From positions 124,001-188,000 of the forward strand of contig CAWJOC010000034.1 in NCBI GenBank assembly GCA_963844315.1: a DNA stretch of 64,000 bases, in the 5' to 3' direction. This document shows positions 39,299-47,834 of the stretch, in pieces (the stretch's first letter is position 1; each line of letters starts with the position of its first letter). The notes beneath the pieces were generated by a model, which was not told the origin of the DNA, searched no databases, and worked only from the letters and a program-made list of their open reading frames with translations. Source of the DNA: CAWAVN01 sp963844315 (lineage in GTDB: Bacteria > Planctomycetota > Planctomycetia > Planctomycetales > Planctomycetaceae). The position numbers were made by a program, and so were the translations under genes.

Positions 39299-40393
39299 AT
39301 GTGGTATGATGTGCTGGCGGTGGGAGTGCTGATTTTCGCCGTGATTCGCGGGGCCGCGAAGGGCATTGTGTGGCAACTGGCCACCATCGCGGCTTTGGTG
39401 TTGTGCTTCGCGTTTTCCGGGACGCTCTCCCTGGCCATTGCCCCGTACATCACCGTCAAGCCGCCCTTGAACCGCTGGCTGGCGATGTTTGGGCTGTATG
39501 TCTTTTTCTCGTTTCTGTCCTTCGCCGTCGCTCGCTGGCTGAAAAAATGGATCGAAAAAGCCCAGTTCGTCGAGTACGACCGGCATTTGGGTTCAGTGTT
39601 CGGCTTCGTCAAAGGCGTGGTGATCGTGCTGGTGATGACGTTCTTCGGCGTCACGCTCACGCAGCAAATGCCCGAAACCCGCGATTCGATCTTCCACTCG
39701 CAAACGGGAAAAATCTCGGCCATCATCATGGACCGTTTGCACCCGGTGATGCCCGATGAACTGCACACGGTTTTAGAGCCTTACATCCACTCTTTGGACC
39801 GCCCCGGCTTGGATTTGCAGCATGCCGACCATGACTATGCCGACCATGTTGGGCATTCCCACGCAGGAAACGACTTGGAACCCATCGAGGCTCCGCCGTT
39901 CCCGCAATCGCCCCGGCGAAACGAGGATGATCCGCCGCCGTTTGAATCCGTCACGGATCGCCCGAATGACCTGGAGATTCGGGACTTTTTCGATTCTCCG
40001 TTCCCGCTCCCGAAAAACCCCACGCTGCCGGAAACTCCCGCCATCCGTCCCACCAACGGCACAAAGGAGCCACTGGGCAATCTGCGGGCCGAGCGCGAAA
40101 GACTGCTGCTCGAAATGGCCAGCGTTTTGGCGGAAGATCGCGCGGCTCAAAATGCCATCATGACCGAAGTCGAAAACTCACTCGCGGGTCTGCCGGATGA
40201 GATCAAGCTCGGCGTGGTGAAGGATTGGTACTCGGATCTGTTGATCTATGACCAGAGTGCCGACCCCGACAAAGAGACGGACTTGAACACAGCCTTCGAT
40301 GTCCGCATCTTAAGACAACTCACACAGAAGAAAGTCCCGCTGTCTTCGCTCAGCACGGCTCTCCAAGAACGCCTGCATAACACCCGGCGATAA
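39299..40393 (+). CDS. CvpA family membrane protein
   Basis: 364 residues. Four TM helices fill the first 155 residues (YDVLAVGVLIFAVIRGAAKG, LATIAALVLCFAFSG, AMFGLYVFFSFLSFAVARW, VFGFVKGVVIVLVMTFFGV) as in CvpA, colicin V production protein. An extended Pro/His/Asp-rich stretch (HADHDYADHVGHSHAGNDL) follows, then a C-terminal helical region. The family is a conserved inner-membrane protein of unclear role, tied in enterics to envelope integrity. The C-terminal extension is longer than in E. coli CvpA. Intact; TTATACTTT about 65 nt upstream may be the -10. Confidence 0.85.
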   Translation: MWYDVLAVGVLIFAVIRGAAKGIVWQLATIAALVLCFAFSGTLSLAIAPYITVKPPLNRWLAMFGLYVFFSFLSFAVARWLKKWIEKAQFVEYDRHLGSVFGFVKGVVIVLVMTFFGVTLTQQMPETRDSIFHSQTGKISAIIMDRLHPVMPDELHTVLEPYIHSLDRPGLDLQHADHDYADHVGHSHAGNDLEPIEAPPFPQSPRRNEDDPPPFESVTDRPNDLEIRDFFDSPFPLPKNPTLPETPAIRPTNGTKEPLGNLRAERERLLLEMASVLAEDRAAQNAIMTEVENSLAGLPDEIKLGVVKDWYSDLLIYDQSADPDKETDLNTAFDVRILRQLTQKKVPLSSLSTALQERLHNTRR

Positions 40394-40531
40394 GGAACGG
40401 AGTTGGGAGGGCGAGGGGGCACCGCCCGTAGGGTGGTCCGCCGAGCCGCCGATTGTCCAGGGGTTTCCGTTCAATTCGGCTCAGCAGAAGCTTCGCCCTT
40501 CCGGTTTCGTTAGGCGTGATCTGTGCCACCT

Positions 40532-40981
40532 TTATTTGGGCCGCCGGGAAACGGGGGCATTGGCGGGGATGCGGGAGCGGACTTTCTTCATGCGGACGAG
40601 ATTGCCGCGAAGATTGTATTCCACCGACGACATGAACTTCTGAATCAGAAACACGCCGCGTCCACCGGGACGTTCCAGGTTTTCGGGAAGCGTGGGATCA
40701 GGCAGGCTGTTTGGGCAAAAGCCTTCGCCCTGATCTTCGACTTCGATGGCCACCTGGTCGCTTGTCACCTCGAATTGAATCCGCACGACTTTGGCCGGGT
40801 CCAACTTGTTGCCATGCTTGATGGCATTCATGAGGACTTCTTCCAAGGCCAACCGCACACCCATCACGTCGGGATTGGGATATTCGAGCGCTTCTAGCAT
40901 CTCCACGATCCGCATTTGGATCGCCCGCGCCGCCAAGGTGTCGCTGGGAATCACCACTTGTTGGGGAGTGTTCTTTGACAT
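40532..40981 (-). CDS. RsbW-like anti-sigma factor serine kinase (GHKL ATPase)
   Basis: 149 residues. The GHKL nucleotide site is seen as ALEEVLMNAIKHGNKLD (N box), VEDQGEGFCPNSLPD (G1 box) and PGGRGVFLIQKFM (G2 box). Proteins like RsbW and SpoIIAB bind a sigma factor or phosphorylate an anti-anti-sigma STAS protein; no STAS or sigma gene is adjacent, so it is an orphan here. The ATG at 40981 starts MSKNTPQQVVIPSDT. Intact. Confidence 0.9.
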   Translation of the reverse strand: MSKNTPQQVVIPSDTLAARAIQMRIVEMLEALEYPNPDVMGVRLALEEVLMNAIKHGNKLDPAKVVRIQFEVTSDQVAIEVEDQGEGFCPNSLPDPTLPENLERPGGRGVFLIQKFMSSVEYNLRGNLVRMKKVRSRIPANAPVSRRPK

Positions 40982-41295
40982 GGGCGAGCACTAAAGTGAT
41001 GGGAACAAACCAGGAGACTTCCGGTTTGATTGGGATGGGAACGCTTCCATTCGTTGATCCTAATATGACCGATGATTGACAATCTCACAAGACAATCTTG
41101 CAAAAAATCATGGCGGCTCACGGGTTAGGAAAATTCTGTACATTTCAGATTTTTCCTGAGACAAGGACGGCTGGGGATTGCTTGATCCGGTCATTTTGTG
41201 AGGGGAAACACCAAGTTTAAGCCGATCTCCAGAAACGCAAACCACGCCGGATCATCGCCAGGGAAAGGGCGAATCGGGAGTCTATTTTGGGCAGT
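40982..41295. other. Non-coding gap, nothing clear
   Basis: About 310 nt AT-richer than the surroundings, holding the promoter region of the RsbW-like gene (- strand). GACAATCTCACAAGACAATC shows a short direct repeat of GACAATC at about 41079. No gene, repeat family or strong hairpin seen. Confidence 0.5.
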
Positions 41296-41844
41296 TTAAG
41301 AGCGTATGAGCCGTTCTTGAATTTTGTGCAGAATCGTGAGGGGTTCCGCCATCCGGCCCGCTCCAATTTGCCCGCAACTAAGCCAGCCGCTTTCGGGCGG
41401 CACGATGTCCACGCCGTCTTCGATCAGTAGTTTGACGTTGCGTTGGACGGCGGGCTTATTCCACATTTCCGTATTCATTGCCGGAGCCAACATCAGGGGG
41501 CAGGTAATAGTCAGAGCCAATGTGGAGAGTAAATCATCCGCCAGCCCCAACGCGACTTTGGCCAGGGTATTTGCTGTCGCGGGAGCCACGACCATCAATT
41601 CCGCCCGGCGGGCTAGGCCAATGTGCTCACCCTGGTAATGTTCCTGCGGGGAAAACAGATGCCGATACACCGGTCGGCCTGTGAGCGCCTCAAATGTGGT
41701 GGGGCCAATGAACCGCTCGGCGGATTCGGTCATCACCACCGTGACCAAAGCGCCGCCTTGCACCAATTTGCTCGCGAGTTCGGCCGTCTTGTAAGCCGCA
41801 ATCCCGCCGGTGACGCCCAGCAAAATCTCCCGCTTCTCCAGCAT
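41296..41844 (-). CDS. coaC: Phosphopantothenoylcysteine decarboxylase (CoaC flavoprotein), monofunctional
   Basis: 182 residues from the ATG at 41844. The HFCD flavoprotein fold is clear: ILLGVTGGIAAYKTAELASK, VVMTESAERFIGPTTFEAL, VVAPATANTLAKVALGLADD and the active-site region LMLAPAMNTEMWNKPA (PxMNxxMW), with the cysteine in SGWLSCGQIGAGRM. It decarboxylates phosphopantothenoylcysteine in coenzyme A synthesis. In most bacteria the domain is fused to CoaB; here the protein stops after the decarboxylase half, so a separate CoaB is expected elsewhere. It is the last gene of a yicC-gmk-rpoZ-coaC block. Confidence 0.93.
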   Translation of the reverse strand: MLEKREILLGVTGGIAAYKTAELASKLVQGGALVTVVMTESAERFIGPTTFEALTGRPVYRHLFSPQEHYQGEHIGLARRAELMVVAPATANTLAKVALGLADDLLSTLALTITCPLMLAPAMNTEMWNKPAVQRNVKLLIEDGVDIVPPESGWLSCGQIGAGRMAEPLTILHKIQERLIRS

Positions 41845-41867
41845 GGCTCGACCCGAAATGAAAAGGC

Positions 41868-42017
41868 TGTAGGCTTTAGGCTGTAGACCGTAGGAAGAAG
41901 GCATTCAGTGGCAAAATTCTCTCCCGCTCATATTCCACCTAAACATCGCTCGACTGATAGATATTCAAATTCGCAAAGGGCCTATGTCGCATCCCCTCTT
42001 CCTACAGCCTACAGCCT
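41868..42017. repeat. TAGGCTGTAGACCGTAGG repeat pair between coaC and rpoZ
   Basis: AGGCTGTAGGCTTTAGGCTG TAGACCGTAGG near 41868-41900 and the inverted CCTACAGCCTACAGCCTC at 42001-42017, right at the rpoZ stop. The pair separates coaC from the rest of its block. Confidence 0.8.
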
Positions 42018-42018
42018 C

Positions 42019-42309
42019 TTAAATATCATCGAGGCTTGGCCCGGCATCGTTTTGGATGGCTCCCAAACCGGCCGCCCCTTTGTTGACCTGCACCCGGCCC
42101 GAGCGGTCCAGGTAGATCTTGTTCTGCATGATCTCTTGAACCACGATTTCCATCATGTTTTTGGTGGGCATCTCCACGAGCGGTCTAGCGCCGCGGTTCA
42201 AGGCGACCAGCCGCTTTTGGATCAAGGACGACAGCTTGAAACGCCCGCCGACCTTGTTCACGATTTCTTCTTCCTTAAACTCTTCCAGCATCGGTTTCGG
42301 ACTCCCCAT
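42019..42309 (-). CDS. rpoZ: RNA polymerase omega subunit
   Basis: 96 residues as listed, or 90 if the ATG at 42291 is used; GGGGAG lies 10 nt before that second ATG and so favours it. The family core is VNKVGGRFKLSSLIQKRLVA followed by LNRGARPLVEMPTKNMMEIV and QEIMQNKIYL. Omega helps fold and assemble beta-prime. The gene overlaps the end of gmk by 35 nt (17 nt with the second start), the classical gmk-rpoZ pairing. Confidence 0.92.
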   Translation of the reverse strand: MGSPKPMLEEFKEEEIVNKVGGRFKLSSLIQKRLVALNRGARPLVEMPTKNMMEIVVQEIMQNKIYLDRSGRVQVNKGAAGLGAIQNDAGPSLDDI

Positions 42310-42892
42310 GAGAAACTAAAATGTGAGCGATTTCCTCAACCGCCCGGTCCAGGTCATCATTGACGACCCGGTAATCGTAACGGTCGGCGAACTTCAATTC
42401 TTCCTCGGCGGTTTTCAGCCGGCGTTTGATGACTTCCTCCGATTCCGTTCCCCGCGACCGCAAACGGCGCTCGTAACCTTCCACCGAGGGCACAACCAAA
42501 AACACGCTGACCGCCTGGGGATACTCCCGCTTGACCGCCAGTGCTCCTTGCACGTCGATTTCCAAAAACGACCACGCCCCGGCTTTCCTGGCCCGTTCCA
42601 ACTCCGACCGAAGTGTGCCGTACCAATACCCGGAACTGTGCACCTCGGCACATTCCAGAAACTCGCCGTTTTCCCTCCGGCGGTCAAACTCTGCCTGCGT
42701 GAGAAAATAATACGATTGCCCATCGACTTCGCCAACCCTGGGCGGGCGGGTAGTGGCGGAAACGGCTTTCATCAACCGAACCGGAGCCAGCTCAAGCAAC
42801 CTCCGGACAATCGTGGTTTTCCCCACTCCGCTGGGACCCGAAAGCAGAAACACCCGATGTTGGGAGTCATCAGAAGAGTCAGGCGATGACAC
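42275..42892 (-). CDS. gmk: Guanylate kinase
   Basis: 205 residues from the GTG at 42892, which has GGGGAAAG upstream; an earlier GTG at 42943 gives 17 atypical extra residues. Motifs: P-loop VFLLSGPSGVGKTTIVRRLL, SATTRPPRVGEVDGQSYYF for GMP binding, and EIDVQGALAVKREYPQAVSV. It makes GDP from GMP with ATP in the cytosol. Overlaps rpoZ; 205 nt after yicC. Confidence 0.95.
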   Translation of the reverse strand: MSSPDSSDDSQHRVFLLSGPSGVGKTTIVRRLLELAPVRLMKAVSATTRPPRVGEVDGQSYYFLTQAEFDRRRENGEFLECAEVHSSGYWYGTLRSELERARKAGAWSFLEIDVQGALAVKREYPQAVSVFLVVPSVEGYERRLRSRGTESEEVIKRRLKTAEEELKFADRYDYRVVNDDLDRAVEEIAHILVSHGESETDAGRV

Positions 42893-43097
42893 GGCACGCT
42901 TTCCCCAGATTCCCGACCGACCTAACCACAAAAAATCAACCACAAAGACTCAAAGAACACGAAGAGTTCGGCTTGTAATCTTTCGGAATGATCTCATCGG
43001 ATGACAAAAGGCCTTTTTACCGAAAACCCTTGTACGAACAGAATTCTCTTGGTGTCTTTGTGGTTTACTTTTCTGTGTTTCGTGGTTTCTCTTCCCG

Positions 43098-43982
43098 TTA
43101 CTCCACGTTTTGCAGCACTTCCCGGATTTTCTCCACTGCTGATTTCATCTCCACCACCGCATGGGCGATGGCCACGTTGTTCGCCTTGGCTCCGATCGTG
43201 TTGACTTCCCGGAACATTTCCTGGCTCAAGAACTCGAGCTTTCGCCCCTGGGAACTATCGCCTAAAAGGAACGCCTCGAATTGCTCCAAATGGGACCGGA
43301 GGCGGGTGATTTCCTCGTTGATGTCGCAGCGCTCGCTGAAAATGCTGACCTCGCGGATCAAATCGGAGCTATCCACGCTCACATCGCTTGTCGCGAGCAA
43401 TTCCTTCACCCGTTCCAACAAGCGGTCGCGAAAACTGGCCACGACTTGCGGGGCGAGGTCCGAGACCTGGATCAACTGCTCGGAGATGATCCGGGCATTG
43501 AGCCTTAAGTCCTTGAGCATGGAATCGCCCTCGGTCGAGCGAAACTCAGTGAGCCTAGCCAGCGCTCTTTCCAGCGTTTGGCGAATCAAGGGCCAATCCT
43601 GGTGGGGATCGCTCTGCGTGAAAGAGTCTTCACTGACAACCCCAGGGAGTGCCAGCAGGGATTCCAGGGGCGGGTGGACGCTCGCGTGCAGCGACTCGGC
43701 GATTTGATTGAGCTGCCGCCAGTAATTTTGCAGCACCTCCCGGTTGAGCTGGTATTGATTCTCAACCCCCGCGCGCTCCACCCGGATCGTCGCCGAGACG
43801 GTCCCGCGCGAAACGGTATTGCGGACGACTTGTTCAATCTCGCCTTCGAGCGCCGCATAAGAGTCGGGGCAGCGAATCATCAATTTGAGGTAACGATTGT
43901 TGACCGTACGGACTTCCACCGCCACGCTCAAGCGTTCGTTTTGGTTTCGAGCATCCCCAAAACCGGTCATGCTCAATAGCAC
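43098..43982 (-). CDS. yicC: YicC family endoribonuclease-like protein
   Basis: 294 residues, the family length. It starts MLLSMTGFGDA, the invariant N-terminus (SMTGFG), and has VEVRTVNNRYLKLMIRCPDS, GTVSATIRVERAG and the C-terminal FSERCDINEEITRLRSHLEQ followed by GRKLEFLSQEMFREVNTIG. The E. coli protein acts in RNA turnover. It is upstream of gmk on the same strand, a conserved neighbourhood. Intact. Confidence 0.95.
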   Translation of the reverse strand: MLLSMTGFGDARNQNERLSVAVEVRTVNNRYLKLMIRCPDSYAALEGEIEQVVRNTVSRGTVSATIRVERAGVENQYQLNREVLQNYWRQLNQIAESLHASVHPPLESLLALPGVVSEDSFTQSDPHQDWPLIRQTLERALARLTEFRSTEGDSMLKDLRLNARIISEQLIQVSDLAPQVVASFRDRLLERVKELLATSDVSVDSSDLIREVSIFSERCDINEEITRLRSHLEQFEAFLLGDSSQGRKLEFLSQEMFREVNTIGAKANNVAIAHAVVEMKSAVEKIREVLQNVE

Positions 43983-44155
43983 TACGGTCTCACTTTCCGA
44001 AATGGGTGAACCTGTCAGTCCAACGGATCCCTGTTCCTTGGAGATTCAGCTTAACTGGTGGTTTGCCGCGCTTCAATGGCTGGATGGAACGAGACGGGTT
44101 TTGTAAGTCGCTTACGAACAGCGGTGGAATTTTTTTTAGCCAATTCTCCAAGCGA

Positions 44156-44243
44156 CTTGGGTGGGACGCCCAGACCAACGGGAGGGCGTGGTTTTACGGT
44201 TCCCCACGCCCTTCGCAAAGCCTCAGGGCGTGCCACCCAGGTG
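44156..44243. repeat. Second copy of the GTGGGACGCCC palindromic repeat
   Basis: CTTGGGTGGGACGCCCAGAC, GGAGGGCGTGG, then CCACGCCCTTCGCAAAGCCT and CAGGGCGTGCCACCCAGG, in the 300-nt gap between yicC and secG. Related to 6396-6474. No gene in the gap. Confidence 0.75.
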
Positions 44244-44284
44244 GTTGATGTCCCATAGCGAAAGATAGAGCGTTTCAGCGATGG

Positions 44285-44722
44285 CTAATCCGTTACCGGG
44301 GTTTCGGGGGGTTCCGTTTTCAGCGCGGGGTCTTCTGGATTCGATGGGGTTTCCGTGCCGGTCGCGTCCTCGTCCTCGCCAGGTTTTGTGGACCGGAGGG
44401 CTTCATCGGCGTCTTCTTTGGCTTTCAGTTCGGCCTCGCTTTGAAAACCCGAAGCCACCTGAGTCGCTGCCGGTTCGAGTGCGAATCGGCTGACGCCCGC
44501 CAGGAAGACCCAAATGATGGCCATGACCGCCGTGATCTTGGTGAACACGTCGCCCGCGCGGGTTCCGAACGCGCTTTGCCCGCCCGCTCCGCCGAAGGCT
44601 CCGGCCAGTCCGCCGCCACGCCCGCGCTGCAGGAGAATGATAATCATCAGCAGAATGCCGACGAACATTAACAGGCCCATCGAGCCGATGGCCAACCACC
44701 ATTGCCAGGACCAAGCTGTCAT
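44285..44722 (-). CDS. secG: Preprotein translocase subunit SecG
   Basis: 145 residues. Two TM helices: WWLAIGSMGLLMFVGILLMI and FTKITAVMAIIWVFLAGVS, joined by the Gly-rich loop LLQRGRGGGLAGAFGGAGGQ then SAFGTRAGDVF that marks SecG. The acidic C-terminal tail (EDADEALRSTKPGEDEDATG) is longer than in E. coli. It stimulates SecYEG translocation at the inner membrane. It follows tpiA by 17 nt, the usual tpiA-secG pair. Confidence 0.95.
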   Translation of the reverse strand: MTAWSWQWWLAIGSMGLLMFVGILLMIIILLQRGRGGGLAGAFGGAGGQSAFGTRAGDVFTKITAVMAIIWVFLAGVSRFALEPAATQVASGFQSEAELKAKEDADEALRSTKPGEDEDATGTETPSNPEDPALKTEPPETPVTD

Positions 44723-44739
44723 GATTCCGGTTCCTTTTT

Positions 44740-45510
44740 TTACTCGGCCAGATTCCAGGCCGCTTGAATAATGGGCAAAAACTGTTCGGTTTTCAAACTC
44801 GCTCCGCCCACCAAGGCTCCATCCACGTTGGTTTGCGATAAAAGCTCCGAGGCATTGTCGGCTTTCACGCTGCCACCATAAAGGATTCGCGTGTGTTGTG
44901 CAATTTCAGGCGTGTATTGTTCCTTGAGCCAATTCCGCAGATAGGCATGGGCGGCTTCGGCCTGATCGGGCGTGGCGGTCTTGCCGGTGCCAATTGCCCA
45001 GACGGGTTCATAAGCTATTGTGATGCGCGAAAAATGCTCGCTGGAAACTTCCGCCAGACCGCCGGCCATTTGCAGATTGAGCACGGCTTCGGTCTGGTCG
45101 GCTTCGCGCTCCGCCAGCAGTTCGCCCACGCACAAGATCACATCCAGCCCGCCCGCGAGAACGGCTTTCACTTTGCGGTTGATGAGTTCGTCGGATTCTT
45201 CCAGAACGTGCCGGCGTTCGCTGTGGCCCAAAATGACCTGCTGGCAGCCGACATCTTTCAGCATGTCCACGCCGACTTCGCCAGTGTAGGCACCGGGGGC
45301 GGTATGCCAGGCGTTTTGCGCTCCCAACTGGATCGCACTTCCCGCAAGCGCTTGATGCACCGCCAAAAGATACGGATAGGGCGGGGCGACGAGGACATCG
45401 ACTTGAGTCCGATCCGCGGGAACAGCGGCAGCCAACTCTTTGGCCAGCGCTTGAGCCGAAGCGAGCGTCGTGTTCATCTTCCAATTGCCCGCCACGAACT
45501 TTCGCCGCAT
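44740..45510 (-). CDS. tpiA: Triosephosphate isomerase
   Basis: 256 residues. Catalytic residues are in place: Lys in RRKFVAGNWKMNTTLASAQ, His in VILGHSERRHVLEES, and Glu in TIAYEPVWAIGTGKTATPDQ; the phosphate loop ILYGGSVKADNASELLSQ and DGALVGGASL follow. It interconverts dihydroxyacetone phosphate and glyceraldehyde-3-phosphate. Intact, upstream of secG. Confidence 0.97.
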   Translation of the reverse strand: MRRKFVAGNWKMNTTLASAQALAKELAAAVPADRTQVDVLVAPPYPYLLAVHQALAGSAIQLGAQNAWHTAPGAYTGEVGVDMLKDVGCQQVILGHSERRHVLEESDELINRKVKAVLAGGLDVILCVGELLAEREADQTEAVLNLQMAGGLAEVSSEHFSRITIAYEPVWAIGTGKTATPDQAEAAHAYLRNWLKEQYTPEIAQHTRILYGGSVKADNASELLSQTNVDGALVGGASLKTEQFLPIIQAAWNLAE

Positions 45511-45654
45511 GATGTCCGCCTCGAAAATGTCGTCAAACGATGGAAAGAGAGAAGTGATTCCCCAAGAGCCGAGGAATAATTCCCCGTCCGTGGAAAATCA
45601 AGGGTGGGAGCCAAAACGGCAGAAATTCCCGCTCTCAGGAGATTCGCTGAATGA

Positions 45655-45802
45655 TAGGAATTCTTAATCTTTTCCAGAAGGATTAAGATTAGGCTCTGTC
45701 TCAAAACGCGAGTTTGGGTGGTTGTGGTGGAGCGAAGCGACCCCACAGAGTCTGCCATTCCGGGGGCTCGCTTCGCTCGACCCCGGCCACCCTCGCTTTT
45801 GG
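45655..45802. repeat. Composite repeat upstream of tpiA: AAGATTAAG unit plus GGGTCGCTTCGCTCCACCA unit
   Basis: CTTAATCTTTTCCAGAAGGA then GATTAAGATTAGGCTCTGTC at about 45655-45695, followed by TGGTGGAGCGAAGCGACCCC and CGCTTCGCTCGACCCCGGCC (45720-45790). The second part is the inverted form of 33069-33160, including the flank GGCTCTGTCTCAAAAC. The 360-nt gap 45511-45872 has no gene. Confidence 0.85.
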
Positions 45803-45872
45803 TAAACCACAGTCAGAATTGTCGTCTTTCGCTCCGCGAAAAAACGTCCGTTCGCGGAGCGAACGGCGACAT

Positions 45873-47095
45873 TTAGTCGCGCGGCTCACTGCGGGGATAG
45901 GCCCCTAAGACCCGCATGGTCACGGCCATTTTCTCGACTTCCGAGAGCGCCTTCTTGATCCGGGGATCGCTGACGTGGCCCTCGAAATCCATGAAGAACA
46001 AGTAGCCGTTGCTTTCGCCCCGGAGCGGGAAGGACTCGATCCACGTCAGATTGATTTGCCTTTTTTGAAGACCATCAGGGCATCGGTCAGCGATCCGGGC
46101 TTGTGCGGGATTTGCAGCAGGACCGAAGTCCGGTCCTCGCCGCTCACCGGGCAAATGTCATCGCCGATGACCGCGAACCGTGTGATGTTTTTGCTGGAGT
46201 CCTCAATGTTCTCGGCAATGATGTTTAAGTCGTATTGCACAGCCGCTTGACGGCTGGCGACGGCGGCGGCTCCCCGCGCTTGCTGGGCGAGTTGGGCGGC
46301 AGCGGAAGTGCTGGTCACTTCGTGAAGCCCCGCCTGCGGCATGTTGCGGGCCAGCCAATCCCGGCACTGGGAAATCGCCTGGGGCTTCGAGTAAATATCG
46401 GTGATTTCGCTGCGTGGGCAACGGGCCAAGAGGTTATGATGCACGCTGATTTGCACCTCGCCGCAAATCCTGAGTGGCAATCGCCGGAACATGTCCAACG
46501 TGTCGATGATCCGCCCGTCGGTGCTGTTTTCGATGGGAACCAGACCATAATCCGCATGCCCGCGGTTGACTTCCTCAAACACCGAGGCAATCGTGCTCAC
46601 CGGAACCAAATCGGATTGCTCACCGAACCGCTCGATGGCGGCGATGTGGGTGAAGCTGAACGGCGGACCCAAATACGCCACCCGCGAGGTTTTGACCTTC
46701 TGCCGGGCCGCGCTCAGGATTTGCCGGAACACTCCGCGAATGGCGTTCTCGGACATTGGCCCGGGATTCCCAGCCGCCAAATCCTGCCACAATCGGTCAT
46801 CGGTCCTGGGATCGTACAATGCCTTTTTTGGATTGGGCGTGGATTGGATTTGCTGCGTCGTCAAAGAGGCCCGCTCGTTGATGAGCTTCAAAATCTCCTT
46901 ATCCACTTGCCGAAGGCGGGTTTCCACCGAGGCTCCGGTTTTCTTTTTGAGCACCGAACCAGGCTTTTTGGCCGGAATTTTGGCGGGGGCTTTCTTTTTA
47001 ACCGTCCGTTGGGCAGGGACTTTGCGTTTGGTGGTGGCTTTCTGCGAGCTAGACGAAGCAGAGCGGCCTTTGGAGGAAGTTGTTTTTTTTGCCAT
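45873..47095 (-). CDS. pheA: Bifunctional chorismate mutase/prephenate dehydratase with histone H1-like N-terminal tail (one frameshift)
   Basis: About 407 residues. The first 55 are Lys/Ala/Pro/Ser-rich (RTVKKKAPAKIPAKKPGS), then comes an AroQ-type chorismate mutase helix (RLRQVDKEILKLINERASL). Prephenate dehydratase follows: VAYLGPPFSFTHIAAIERF, VPIENSTDGRIIDTLDMF and the catalytic ITRFAVIGDD region (TRF). The ACT domain SVLLQIPHKPGSLTDALMVF is cut by a frameshift near 46060 and resumes as NLTWIESFPLRGESNGYLFF (ESRP-like, feedback by phenylalanine). It makes phenylpyruvate from chorismate. The basic tail is not part of the enzyme family. Confidence 0.9.
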
Positions 47096-47834
47096 GGGTG
47101 CCCTTTATGCTTGGTCTCGCGAGGCCAGCCACGGGGATTGCCGGGAACTCCGCCAAACTTCCATCCAATGGCAAGGCGGGGCAGGGCAGGGGAGTGATGG
47201 CGAAGGCGAATGGAGGGTCAAAAAGTGAAAACGCGGGTTCTTTCAGGAGGAAGCAATTCTCATAAACCATTACCGGAGAGGGGTTTACGTTCGCCTCTCA
47301 GGTTTGTGTTCGTCAAAAAGAAGAAATCGGCTGAAATGCGCTGATTTCACCGATCTTTCAAGGTCGAGCGTTCGTTGTACAGGCCAGAGCAAACACTGTC
47401 AAGCGGCCCAACAGCATCAACTGCAATCCAATCCTTGGTTTAGTGAAAATGATCGGAAAAGTCCCCTCCCGCCCGTCAGTTTAGGACGGAGCAAAGGTTC
47501 GCCAACTGCCAATTTGACACCACACCCGTTTTCTCGGCACTTGTCCCAGGGTGTCATTTTGGCATCCTGAAGGCTCTCGTTCAGAAGTTCAAAAGCGTCC
47601 TGCGACGCAAATCGCGGAAAACAAAGACATTAAGACTGCGCATTCTGAGAGAAACTAAGTGGCACACGCATTGCAGTATGGGAAATCCAGCAGTCGCCCG
47701 CCACGCGAACTGCGTTGCGAAGTTTTTGCGTTTATCGACAATTCAGAACCATCTTTCTTTCGACCCGATGCGTCGGCTGCCATGCACTTGCCCAGGTCGA
47801 GAGTTTCTAAACAACGGGGAGAGGAGAATTTACG
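47096..47834. other. 740-nt leader region between pheA and dnaK
   Basis: Divergent control region of pheA and dnaK. Apart from the inverted repeat at 47507-47564 I see no gene or repeat family. No CIRCE element (TTAGCACTC-N9-GAGTGCTAA) is present. The ribosome-binding site of dnaK is GGGGAGAGGAG at 47816-47826. Confidence 0.5.
47507..47564. promoter_or_regulatory. Inverted repeat TGCCAATTTGACACC ... GGTGTCATTTTGGCA upstream of dnaK
   Basis: Left arm 47507-47521, right arm 47550-47564, 14 of 15 bases paired, 28-nt spacer, about 270 nt before the dnaK start. Symmetry and place suggest a heat-shock operator or a paired activator site in lieu of CIRCE. Function is inference. Confidence 0.5.

Noticed and set aside
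47304..47570. Short ORF upstream of dnaK
   Set aside because: No ribosome-binding site, atypical composition, and it overlaps the inverted repeat; better seen as leader DNA.
47096..47834. CIRCE element for HrcA control of dnaK
   Set aside because: TTAGCACTC with its inverted partner was looked for and not found.
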